Shown here piece by piece: positions 35,532 through 43,125 of a DNA stretch of 46,254 bases (position 1 is its first letter; each line of letters begins with the position of its first letter). The notes below the pieces were generated by a model. It searched no databases and had not been told where the DNA came from. It saw only the letters and a list, made by a program, of their open reading frames with translations. Position numbers and translations under genes: made by a program. The stretch is from contig NZ_LWUD01000007.1 of the NCBI RefSeq assembly GCF_001654615.1, positions 1 through 46,254 on the forward strand, given 5' to 3'. The DNA is from Ligilactobacillus aviarius. GTDB lineage: Bacteria > Bacillota > Bacilli > Lactobacillales > Lactobacillaceae.

Positions 35532-36651
35532 TTATTGCGGATTTTCCTGTTGTAACTTCCATTGAAGATAAGCATTAATAAAGCCGTCAAGGTCGCCATC
35601 CATTACGGCCTGATTGTTGGCCGTTTCATATCCAGTCCGGTGATCCTTCACCATTGAATACGGGTGGAAAACGTAAGACCGAATCTGTGAACCCCAGCCG
35701 ATATCCATCTGTTCACCTTGAATTTCGGCTTTTTGCCGCTGCTTTTCTTCTAATTCGCGCTGGTAAAGCTTGGCCCTTAACATGCTTTCCGCCGTTGCCC
35801 GGTTTTGAAATTGCGACCGCTGGGCCTGACTCGAAACCACGATCCCGGTCGGAATGTGAATCAACCGGACTGCCGATGACGTTTTATTGATGTGCTGTCC
35901 GCCGGCACCGCTTGACCGGAAAACTTCCATTTTGATATCTTCTGGCCGTAAATCGACTTCAACACTGTCATCAAGTTCCGGCATTACGTTAACGGACGCA
36001 AATGATGTGTGGCGTCTGCCAGCCGCATCAAACGGTGAAATCCGTACCAGCCGGTGAACACCCTTTTCACTGCGAAGATAGCCATACGCATTCGTACCCT
36101 TGATCATTAAGGTTACACTTTTAATTCCGGCTTCTTCACCAACTTGATAATCCGCAACTTCAACCTTAAAGTTATGCTGTTCTGCCCACCGCATGTACAT
36201 CCGCATCAACATCGAACCCCAGTCTTGGGATTCGGTTCCGCCAGCGCCAGGATGAATTTCAAGAATTGCATTATCCTTGTCATACTTGCCATTTAACAGC
36301 AAGGATAATTGATACTTTTCAAGTTGCGCTTGCGTATCATTGAGCTGCGTCTCCAATTCCGTCCGAAGCTCCGCATCCGTTTCATCTTCCTGCACTAATT
36401 CAAATAAAACATCTAAATCATCAATCGATTGTGAAAGTTGATGAAAGTTATCAAACTTATTTTTTAATTCATTATTTTCATTAATTAACTTTTGAGCAGC
36501 CGTTCCATCATCCCAGAATCCAGGTTCAGCCATTTTCGACTCGTTTTCAGCAATTTGCTCTTCAAGACTTTCTAAGTCAAAGAGACCTCCCGAACTCAGA
36601 GATCTGATGGTTCATTGCTTCGATTTGATTTCGATAATCCGCAATTTCCAT
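35532..36651 (-). CDS. prfB: Peptide chain release factor 2, made by programmed +1 frameshift
   Basis: RF2 ends translation at UGA and UAA. The reading frame opens at the ATG at 36649-36651 behind AAAGGAG and reaches an in-frame TGA at codon 25 (36577-36579). A +1 shift at CTT-TGA-C brings it into the long frame that runs to 35532, giving about 372 residues in all. The long frame holds the peptidyl-transferase motif [12 protein letters not shown] (GGQ, with Gln that is methylated) and the UGA-reading motif of the RF2 type, SPF in [11 protein letters not shown]. The frameshift is autoregulation by RF2 level and is widespread. The gene is intact. Confidence 0.96.
36576..36591 (-). promoter_or_regulatory. 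prfB +1 programmed frameshift site
   Basis: The minus strand reads GGGAGG TCT CTT TGA C. An internal Shine-Dalgarno-like GGGAGG stands three bases before the slippery CTT, the same spacing as in Escherichia coli prfB, and TGA-C is the usual stop context. This explains the apparent broken frame. Confidence 0.95.
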
Positions 36652-36682
36652 TTTGATTCTCCTTTGATATTAATTCTCTTTC

Positions 36683-36688
36683 ATTATA
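36683..36688 (-). promoter_or_regulatory. -10 box of prfB
   Basis: A perfect TATAAT on the minus strand, about 31 bases before the prfB ATG, with a poor -35 (TTTTCG). It lies past the terminator of the histidine kinase gene, so prfB starts its own transcript. Confidence 0.5.
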
Positions 36689-36726
36689 CATGAATCGCTT
36701 TTGAACGAAAACTACCATAAAATACA

Positions 36727-36757
36727 GAAAAGGGATCGCAGCTCTCGCCACAATCTC
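36727..36757 (-). terminator. Probable terminator after the histidine kinase gene
   Basis: On the minus strand GAGATTGTGGC and GCTGCGATCCC pair with several wobbles and one mismatch around GAGA, followed by TTTT. It lies ten bases past the stop codon. It resembles the other GTGGC-core hairpins in the window. Confidence 0.65.
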
Positions 36758-36766
36758 TTCTTTTTC

Positions 36767-38278
36767 CTATTTCTTCTTTGCGGTTGCAATCTTCTGATCA
36801 GGGAAGAACAGCGTAAACGTTGTTCCTTCTCCTTCAGTACTTGTAACCTTGATTTTTCCTTTATGCTGTTGAATCAACTGGTGAACGATTGCAAGTCCCA
36901 ATCCGGATTCGCCTTTCGTCCGCGCCCGTGATTGGTCTGCCTTATAATACCGTTCCCAAATATTATCCAACTGCTCCTGACTCATTCCGATTCCGGTATC
37001 TGAAACCTTAATTTCTGTTCCAGCTTGCTTTTCACGACGTTTGACGGCCACCGTAATCGTTCCGTCCGTTGTAAACTGGATCGCATTTTGAATGATGTTA
37101 TAGAAAATCTGCGTAAACCGGTCATAGTCAGCACATACCGGAATGTCCTCCTGCGTTTGCATTTCAAAATGGTCGTTTGCTTCATCGGCTTTCGGCGTGA
37201 GTTGCCGCATGATCTTGTTCAATGTTTCAGTTGCACTAAACTTTGTTAAGTTAAGCTGCATTGAACCGGACCGAATCCGTTCATAGTCCAAGTTATCATT
37301 AACGAGCCGAATCAATCGTTTGGTTTCGTTGCTCATTAAATCGATACTTTCGCCGACCTTGTTTTCAGGAATTGCGTTATACTTCATTCCTTCAAGCAGG
37401 CCGTTAATGGTCGTTAACGGCGTCCGCATTTCATGCGCGGCATTCGCAAAGAATTCCTTGCGCCGCTGTTCCTGCCGCTGAATTTCTTCTGACGATGCTT
37501 TCAGTGACGCGGCCATTTGATTAAAATCAATCGCGAGTTCATCAAGTTCATCTTGATTTCCGTGTTCAATCTGAACATCAAAGTTGCCCTCTGCGACTTG
37601 GCGGGTAGCAGCCTGCATCTTTTTGATTCGCTTCGTAATGTAACGGGCAATCAGGTAACTAATAATGAATCCCAAAATCGTACAGATCATTAGCGCAAAC
37701 GTCAGATTTTGCTGAACCTTGCAGAAATCGTTGTGAATGTTCGAAACGGCAGATGCAACTGAAATGACGGCAACAAGCTGACCGTTAACATCAAAGCACG
37801 GCATGAAAATATCCGTCATCCGTTGTTTCGGCATCATCTTCGGGTGTTCACCATGGTGATTCTTAAATAGCCGTCCCTTCCCTGCGAGGTCATCCCGCCG
37901 TTTTAAGATTTTACCACTTTGCAATTCTTTCCAATCATTTTTGGAGATTGTTGACTTAAACCCATACTGCGGATAAAGGACCTGATCCGGACCGGTGTAA
38001 ATCGTAAAATGCACATCATTGTTCTTCAAAATCATTTCACTATCCCGCAACTCTTGCGCATTCAACGTAATTTGCGTTTCGCCTTGGTCATTTGTGGTCA
38101 GTTGCAGTGCATTGTTGCGAATACTTTGAGCATAGCCTTCCATTCGTGTCCATGCATCCTGGTATACATTTTCCTTTGTCAGGTGAAACAAGGAAACCCC
38201 GACAATTGCAAGGAAACACACGATCATTGTAAAAAACAGCAGCATTTGCTGATAAAGAAGTTTGAACTTAAACTTCAT
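36767..38278 (-). CDS. Membrane sensor histidine kinase
   Basis: The 503-residue kinase has one membrane helix at about 8-31, an extracellular sensor region (about 32-190), a second helix at about 191-212 and a HAMP linker. A HisKA domain follows with the H-box AAHEMRTPLTT (His282), then an HATPase domain with N-box QNAIQF, G1-box SDTGIGMS and G2-box GESGLGLAI. The sensor part is 160 residues and contains a basic, His-rich loop (KNHHGEHPKMM), which might meet a metal or polyanion. No ligand can be named. GAGGTAAAG lies within the end of the response regulator gene, one base upstream of the ATG gap, so the two are co-expressed. Confidence 0.92.
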   Translation of the reverse strand: MKFKFKLLYQQMLLFFTMIVCFLAIVGVSLFHLTKENVYQDAWTRMEGYAQSIRNNALQLTTNDQGETQITLNAQELRDSEMILKNNDVHFTIYTGPDQVLYPQYGFKSTISKNDWKELQSGKILKRRDDLAGKGRLFKNHHGEHPKMMPKQRMTDIFMPCFDVNGQLVAVISVASAVSNIHNDFCKVQQNLTFALMICTILGFIISYLIARYITKRIKKMQAATRQVAEGNFDVQIEHGNQDELDELAIDFNQMAASLKASSEEIQRQEQRRKEFFANAAHEMRTPLTTINGLLEGMKYNAIPENKVGESIDLMSNETKRLIRLVNDNLDYERIRSGSMQLNLTKFSATETLNKIMRQLTPKADEANDHFEMQTQEDIPVCADYDRFTQIFYNIIQNAIQFTTDGTITVAVKRREKQAGTEIKVSDTGIGMSQEQLDNIWERYYKADQSRARTKGESGLGLAIVHQLIQQHKGKIKVTSTEGEGTTFTLFFPDQKIATAKKK

Positions 38279-38279
38279 T

Positions 38280-38996
38280 TTACTTTACCTCAGAATCATC
38301 AAACTTGTAACCGACGCCCCAAACCGTTTGAATCACTTGGGGGCCAACCTTTTCGATCTTTTGCCGAATCTTCTTGATGTGAGCATCAACGGTCCGTTCA
38401 TCACCGTAGTATTCATAGTCCCAAACCAGTTGCAATAATTGTTCACGTGAAAAGACTTGCCGCGGTTTTTGAGCAAGGGTCTTTAAAAGATCAAATTCCT
38501 TGGGAGTCAAATTATTTAACGGTTTATCATCCAAAAAGACTTCCCGCGTTGTCGTACTCAATTTCAAATGATCAGTGACTACATCAAATTTTTCGGCGGT
38601 ATTATCTTGGTTGGGAGTGCCGCCGCCAATCGTTGCCCGCCGGTGAAGAGCTTTGATCCGGGCAATCAACGTAATTGGTGAAAACGGCTTAACAACGTAA
38701 TCATCGGCTCCCATTTCAAGACCTAAAACCTGGTCGCTTTCTGAATCCCGTGCTGTCAGAATGATGATCGGAACGGTTTTTGAAATTTTCCGAATTTCAG
38801 CGTTAACTTGCATTCCATCCATCTTTGGAAGATTCAAGTCCAACGTGATCATATCCCAACTATTAGGAGCGGCCTTGAACTTTTCAATGGCTTCTTCACC
38901 ATCGTAGGCATACGTGGCATCCCAATTTTCCTTTTCAAAAAACATCGACATCATTTCACATACTGATTTGTTATCTTCAATCATTAAAATCTTCAT
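38280..38996 (-). CDS. OmpR-family response regulator
   Basis: The 238-residue protein has a receiver domain with acidic pocket Glu7-Asp8, phosphoacceptor Asp53 in LDLNLPKMDG, Thr81 and Lys103 in VVKPF. A winged-helix DNA-binding domain follows at about 140-235 (NLTPKEFDLLKTLAQ, DERTVDAHIKKIRQKI). It pairs with the histidine kinase directly downstream. Targets cannot be read from this window. AGGAGAG precedes the ATG. Only 38 bases separate it from the ssrA terminator, with no clear promoter. Confidence 0.93.
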   Translation of the reverse strand: MKILMIEDNKSVCEMMSMFFEKENWDATYAYDGEEAIEKFKAAPNSWDMITLDLNLPKMDGMQVNAEIRKISKTVPIIILTARDSESDQVLGLEMGADDYVVKPFSPITLIARIKALHRRATIGGGTPNQDNTAEKFDVVTDHLKLSTTTREVFLDDKPLNNLTPKEFDLLKTLAQKPRQVFSREQLLQLVWDYEYYGDERTVDAHIKKIRQKIEKVGPQVIQTVWGVGYKFDDSEVK

Positions 38997-39034
38997 TAAA
39001 ATCTCTCCTACCTAATTATCGAGCTGAATTTAAC

Positions 39035-39072
39035 AAAAAAGACTGAAGAAGGATCATTCCCTAGCTTCAGCC
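39035..39072 (-). terminator. Intrinsic terminator after ssrA
   Basis: On the minus strand GGCTGAAG and CTTCAGTC pair around a 16-base loop and are followed by six T. It begins seven bases after the mature 3' end of tmRNA. Confidence 0.75.
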
Positions 39073-39078
39073 CTCTTA

Positions 39079-39444
39079 TGGAGATGGCGGGAGTCGAACC
39101 CGCGTCCAAGCATATCGCCACCTAAACATCTACGTTCATAGTCACACTATTTAAATTTCATTGATAACTCCGCCGTGTAACATGGCCACCGTTATCAACT
39201 AGCCTGATCGATCTCTTTTGCCAATTTCAGACGGGAACTGACAACGTAGTCCACTACTTATAAAACCTTAATTAGAACGTGGACGATCCTAATCAAGATT
39301 TACGCTATACCGCGATTAGGCAGCTAAGGCGTATGAATTATTGTTATTTTTTGCAGTTATATTTAACTGAGCGTTTTATAGTAGCCGCAACCTACTAAGC
39401 GCAGTTTAAGCTCGACCTATACCTGTCGAATCCTAAACATCCCC
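39079..39444 (-). ncRNA. ssrA: tmRNA
   Basis: tmRNA rescues stalled ribosomes and adds a degradation tag. The tRNA-like ends are plain: 5' GGGGATG pairs with CATCTCC near the 3' end, and the T-arm reads GGGTTCGACTCCC. The tag frame is at 39316-39354 and encodes AKNNNNSYALAA followed by TAA, a lactobacillus-type tag. The total is 366 bases. The CCA end is not encoded: the discriminator A is followed by TAA, so CCA must be added after processing. An extended -10 (minus TGATAAAAT) lies at 39463-39471. Confidence 0.96.
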
Positions 39445-39462
39445 AAAATCTGTTACACTAGT

Positions 39463-39471
39463 ATTTTATCA
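39463..39471 (-). promoter_or_regulatory. Extended -10 promoter of ssrA
   Basis: The minus strand reads TGATAAAAT, an extended -10 with a weak -35 (TTTGTT, 17-base spacer). It stands about 19 bases before the mature tmRNA 5' end, leaving room for a short trimmed leader. Confidence 0.6.
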
Positions 39472-39523
39472 TAATCATACCAAAAAACAAATTTTGTGCT
39501 TGCCATCCCTTTATTTTTCCTTA

Positions 39524-40930
39524 TTAGTACACAATTACTGGTTCATTAACTGAAAGTGAATTGTAAACTTGTCCGGCTTGGTCAGGACGAATATTAGCAC
39601 ACCCGTCTGATCCTTGAGTCAAGTATGCGTCCTTGGCCCAGTTTGTCCGCCACCATGCATCGTGGAAGCCGCAACCGTCGTTTGTAAATTGAGCCCAGTA
39701 TTGAACCTTGCAGCTGTAAGCTTTACCGTTATAGCCAACCCCCTTCAAGGTTGAAGGTGATTGCTTGTACATAATGTAGTAAACCCCTTTAGGCGTATCA
39801 TTATGTGATTGCACGTTCCCGGTTACAACGTCAACTTGATCAACTAGCTTACCATCCCGATAGAACCATGCGTGTTGATCAGCGATTGAAAGTTCAGCGT
39901 AAGTATCACCGATGCCGTCGTTTGATGTTACGCCGTAACCCGTTCCGTTTTCATTGTAGCCAATGCCATAAATATTATTCTTAGCGTCAACGGTCTTTGT
40001 GCCATTTTCGTAAGCCTTTAAGATGCTTGCAACCGCACTCTTCGTATCAATTGCCCAGCCATACGTCTTGCCTTGGACTTGAATGGTATTGCCATTTGAA
40101 GTCTTAAAGTTGAACTTCTTGCCAAGGGTCGATTGACTCTTGTTAATTTGATCGATCTTATCCGCAAGGGCCTTTGAATTGATCTGATACTTGCCGTTGA
40201 CATATTTAGCCGACGTGATCATTTGTTTAGCTGGTAAATTATAATCTTGATTTTCAACCTTATAATCAACCGTTGCATTCGCCAAATCTTGCAACTTCGT
40301 CTTTTCATTTTCGACTTGTTGGCTTGATTCGGTTACCGGCTTAGCAATGATGGCTTTCAAATCAATATGATCATCGTTGACCTGATTATCATATTCCTTC
40401 ATCATTGCCTTGATGTTGTATTGATTTCCGTCTTTTGCCTTTTCAACTGAAACCGTTCCGTTCTTCAAAACGGCGCAAGCATCCCGCGCAGGTGTCCGGT
40501 TAGCGTTCATTGCGGTTAACTTTTGTTGCACCGCATTGCGCAGATCAGTTGTCCGGTATTGATTATTTTGATTTGATGAAACGTTGTAATTTTTTGCCTT
40601 ACTTGTTGGAATCAAAGTAAATTGTTTCTTCAAAATTGCTTTGACTTCTGGTTCATCTTGAGCGGTAACTCCGGAGACGGTTTGCTTTCCTTGGTAAATT
40701 ACTTGGTCACCAACCTTAACCGTGTTATCCAGTTTCCCGTTCTCGAGTTTTGACATTGCTTGACTTGCAGTCAATCCCCCAACATTAACTCCATTAATGG
40801 CAACTCCTTTATTAAAATGGTTTGCTTGATAAGCTGCCATTCCACCGAATGCAATGGCAATTACTGCGACCACAACGATCGTAATAATTGCTCCTTTCTT
40901 TTTCGCTTTGATACCTATCAATCCCTCCAT
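39524..40930 (-). CDS. L,D-transpeptidase with YkuD catalytic domain
   Basis: The 468-residue protein has an N-terminal membrane anchor (about residues 12-34), two tandem peptidoglycan-binding-like domains of the VanW/PG_binding_4 type (about 60-330, with GVNVGGLTASQA) and a YkuD domain at about 335-468. YkuD enzymes cross-link peptidoglycan by 3-3 bonds or attach proteins. The catalytic region runs GNVQSHNDTPKGVYYI, FHDAWWR (His423) and QGSDGCANI (Cys444). The usual motif is SHGC(V/I)N; here the His is Asp. The ATG has a weak site, AGGTAAG. A good promoter is at 40946-40973. Confidence 0.88.
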   Translation of the reverse strand: MEGLIGIKAKKKGAIITIVVVAVIAIAFGGMAAYQANHFNKGVAINGVNVGGLTASQAMSKLENGKLDNTVKVGDQVIYQGKQTVSGVTAQDEPEVKAILKKQFTLIPTSKAKNYNVSSNQNNQYRTTDLRNAVQQKLTAMNANRTPARDACAVLKNGTVSVEKAKDGNQYNIKAMMKEYDNQVNDDHIDLKAIIAKPVTESSQQVENEKTKLQDLANATVDYKVENQDYNLPAKQMITSAKYVNGKYQINSKALADKIDQINKSQSTLGKKFNFKTSNGNTIQVQGKTYGWAIDTKSAVASILKAYENGTKTVDAKNNIYGIGYNENGTGYGVTSNDGIGDTYAELSIADQHAWFYRDGKLVDQVDVVTGNVQSHNDTPKGVYYIMYKQSPSTLKGVGYNGKAYSCKVQYWAQFTNDGCGFHDAWWRTNWAKDAYLTQGSDGCANIRPDQAGQVYNSLSVNEPVIVY

Positions 40931-40945
40931 TAGTTTACTTACCTA

Positions 40946-40973
40946 ATTATAGCTTTTAAAATTAAGTTTTCAA
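40946..40973 (-). promoter_or_regulatory. Promoter of the L,D-transpeptidase gene
   Basis: The minus strand reads TTGAAA, a 16-base spacer, then a perfect TATAAT. The rest of the gap up to the RNase HI gene (to 41134) is AT-rich and shows nothing else I can name. Confidence 0.75.
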
Positions 40974-41134
40974 TCCTTAATTTAACTAAATTCATTGAAT
41001 TAAAAATGGGGAATTTATGACCGTTTTCTGATAAATTTATAAATCCTAATAAACCGCGATTTGACCTTGCTAACAAATTTTTGCTGGTCAAAATATTTTT
41101 TATTACCTATTGTAAATTTCTTATCCTATTAAAA

Positions 41135-41818
41135 CTACATTTGATCCATTTTGGCATTCAGCATTTGGTCAACAATTACATTTCCCTTATTGTCCGCATG
41201 GCCTTTAGTCCAAATAAACTCAATTTGCGGGAAATACGGTAAAAGACGGTCAATTTCCTGCCACAATTCTTGATTGGCAACCGGTTCACCGGATGATTTG
41301 CGCCAGCCATTCCGTTTCCACGACTGCAGCCACTTCTTTTGAATCGCCTGCAAAACATACCGCGAATCCAAGGTAGCGTTAATTTTTTCATGATTCCATC
41401 CGCGCTGTCCCAGAACTTTCAACGCATTTTTTAAAGCCATCAATTCCATCCGGTTATTAGTTGCGCCGTATTCACCGCCCGTTCCGCGCACATTATGACC
41501 ATCACGCCGAATCAAGAACGCCCAGGCTGCCTTATCATCAGCATGAACATGATCGCCCGCGTGATTGCCATGGTTGCGGGACCCACCGTCAGTAAATAGG
41601 AGAATATCCGGATTCTTCCAGCCGTTTTGGACCGCTGAAGACGGAGACTTCTTTTTGGGATTTGAAGCTTCATTCCCTTGAAGATAACTTTCGGCATCAG
41701 CTCGTTGGCGAAAACTTTTATATTCTGCTTTGGGAAATCCCTTAACTTGGGCTTCGCATTCACTCCAAGTTGAATAGATTCCCGGTTTGCGTCCCTTGCG
41801 CACAGCGTAAAATTTCAT
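41135..41818 (-). CDS. rnhA: Ribonuclease HI with N-terminal RNA/DNA hybrid-binding domain
   Basis: RNase HI cuts the RNA strand of RNA-DNA hybrids. The 227-residue protein begins with a hybrid-binding domain (MKFYAVRKGRKPGIYSTWSE, about residues 1-45, with FRQRADAESYL), also called the viroplasmin-like domain. The catalytic domain at about 72-225 has Asp in LFTDGGS, Glu in NNRMEL, Asp in TLDSRYVLQA and Asp in NVIVDQML. A His-rich insertion (RNHGNHAGDHVHADD) follows the first catalytic Asp. AGAAGGGAAT precedes the ATG. Cytoplasmic. Confidence 0.93.
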   Translation of the reverse strand: MKFYAVRKGRKPGIYSTWSECEAQVKGFPKAEYKSFRQRADAESYLQGNEASNPKKKSPSSAVQNGWKNPDILLFTDGGSRNHGNHAGDHVHADDKAAWAFLIRRDGHNVRGTGGEYGATNNRMELMALKNALKVLGQRGWNHEKINATLDSRYVLQAIQKKWLQSWKRNGWRKSSGEPVANQELWQEIDRLLPYFPQIEFIWTKGHADNKGNVIVDQMLNAKMDQM

Positions 41819-41832
41819 TGTGATTCCCTTCT

Positions 41833-41868
41833 AAAATAAAAATGAGGCTGCGCTCATCGCTCAGTCTC
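41833..41868 (-). terminator. Probable terminator after the ArsR-type gene
   Basis: On the minus strand GAGACTGAGC and GCGCAGCCTC form an imperfect stem with a five-base loop, then TTTTTATTTT. It lies about 29 bases past the stop of the ArsR-type gene and just before the RNase HI gene. Confidence 0.65.
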
Positions 41869-41896
41869 GCATCCGTCTTAACTTTTTACCTTTTAA

Positions 41897-42232
41897 TTAC
41901 TTTTCGAATTTCGTCCGTAACCTGTTTAAAGATTGTTCTAATCCTTTTAACGGTTCTTTCAGCGTCAAATAGTAGACACTTTGAAGTCCTTTTTTATGAA
42001 ACGAAACAATCCCTGCATCCCGCAAAATCTTGAGATGATGCGAAACAGCGGGTTGAGTAATTGCCATTCTCTCCGTAATTGAAGTTACCGTCAACCCATC
42101 ATCTAAGTGGTGAGCAAGGAGTACGATAATTTTTTGCCGATTTCGATCTGCCAATGCATGCATTACATTAAAGTCTTTTTCAAACGATTTAATCGCAGCT
42201 TCTTGCTGTTGATTTAACTTGCTAACTGCCAT
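41897..42232 (-). CDS. ArsR-family winged-helix regulator
   Basis: The 111-residue protein has a single winged helix-turn-helix: FNVMHALADRNRQKIIVLLA, then ITERMAITQPAVSHHLKILR (recognition helix about residues 58-77) and a wing, GIVSFHKKGLQSVYYLT. The Cys-x-Cys metal site of arsenic and cadmium sensors is absent, so it is not a classical metal sensor. The neighbours do not show what it controls. It follows the haemolysin III-type gene and has its own promoter with a cre-like site. Confidence 0.85.
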   Translation of the reverse strand: MAVSKLNQQQEAAIKSFEKDFNVMHALADRNRQKIIVLLAHHLDDGLTVTSITERMAITQPAVSHHLKILRDAGIVSFHKKGLQSVYYLTLKEPLKGLEQSLNRLRTKFEK

Positions 42233-42263
42233 CCTTCCCCACTTCTTTCATAAACCAATTTCA

Positions 42264-42306
42264 ATTATAGAGTACCATTATGATTTGATAACAGCAAGCG
42301 TTTACA
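42264..42306 (-). promoter_or_regulatory. Promoter of the ArsR-type gene with cre-like site
   Basis: The minus strand reads TTATCA, a 16-base spacer, then TATAAT (42264-42291). Directly upstream lies TGTAAACGCTTGCT (42293-42306), a cre-like sequence with two departures from TGWAANCGNTNWCA at the far end. CcpA binding just upstream of the -35 would suggest activation. This is inference. Confidence 0.5.
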
Positions 42307-42327
42307 CCACAATTTTATAAATTTAAA

Positions 42328-42957
42328 TTAAATGAACAGATAAATTGATAGAAACATGCACGCCGTCCCGCCCATGACCAGCAAATGCCAGATCACATGG
42401 GCAAAGCGTAAATTGCGAATGCTGTAGATCAATGCTCCAAGGGTAAAAATCACCCCGCCAGCAATCAATAACCATGATGAGGTAATCCCTAAACTTGTTA
42501 ACAGCGGTTTAGCTCCCAGTAAGCACATCCACCCCATTAAGACGTACAGAAGAGTTTCAACCTTTTGCTGCCGGTTCTTGGCAAATAAATGATAGGCCAT
42601 TCCGCCAAGCGCAAGTGCCCAAATCACAACCAGCATTCCAATTCCTAACCAGCCGCGAATCGCCAGTAAACAATACGGGGTGTAAGTCCCGGCAATCAAC
42701 AAGTTGATCCCGCAATGATCAAAGCATTGAAAAATTCGGCTAACCTTTGTAAAGTACAATGAATGAAAAAGGGTTGAAAACAAATATAACCCAATTAACG
42801 TTATTCCATAAATGATCACCGTAACTGCAACCAGGATCGAATTCGTTCTGATGCCTTTTAAGATCAATAACACTAATCCCCAAATACTTAAGCCGATTCC
42901 AATTGCGTGGGTAACTGCACTTAAGATTTCATTGATAATCTGTTCTTTATGTGTCAT
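42328..42957 (-). CDS. Haemolysin III family (PAQR) membrane protein
   Basis: The 209-residue protein has seven membrane segments and the PAQR family's conserved polar residues: His in AVTHAIGIG, Ser and His in STLFHSLYF, Asp and His in FDHCGI, and two His in FAHVIWHLLVMGG. These would bind a metal, probably zinc, as in the related human adiponectin receptors. The haemolysin name comes from one Bacillus cereus protein. A role in membrane lipid handling is more likely, but not proved. AAGGAGCG precedes the ATG. Confidence 0.9.
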   Translation of the reverse strand: MTHKEQIINEILSAVTHAIGIGLSIWGLVLLILKGIRTNSILVAVTVIIYGITLIGLYLFSTLFHSLYFTKVSRIFQCFDHCGINLLIAGTYTPYCLLAIRGWLGIGMLVVIWALALGGMAYHLFAKNRQQKVETLLYVLMGWMCLLGAKPLLTSLGITSSWLLIAGGVIFTLGALIYSIRNLRFAHVIWHLLVMGGTACMFLSIYLFI

Positions 42958-42986
42958 GTTCTCGCTCCTTCATCTTTGGTATCTTA

Positions 42987-43015
42987 ATTATACTACATCT
43001 AGATTTAAATTCTAG
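42987..43015 (-). promoter_or_regulatory. Promoter of the haemolysin III-type gene with palindrome
   Basis: A perfect TATAAT on the minus strand is at 42987-42992. The palindrome CTAGATTTAAATTCTAG (42999-43015) covers the -35 and part of the spacer, where a repressor could bind. The DUF1836 promoter points away from here on the other strand. Confidence 0.5.
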
Positions 43016-43083
43016 TTATAATCAATTTAAATCTTAAAATCATTTGGGAATCCAATTTTATTTTCAATTCAAATTCCAAAGCA

Positions 43084-43092
43084 TGCTATAAT
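43084..43092 (+). promoter_or_regulatory. Extended -10 promoter of the DUF1836 gene
   Basis: TGCTATAAT is a perfect extended -10 with no good -35. The start codon follows 34 bases later. Confidence 0.65.
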
Positions 43093-43125
43093 TAAATCAG
43101 ATTAATTAAAGAAGGATTTAACACA

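Noticed and set aside
36534-36651. prfB as a pseudogene because of the in-frame TGA
   Set aside because: The GGGAGG-TCT-CTT-TGA-C context is the known programmed frameshift, and both frames are otherwise intact.
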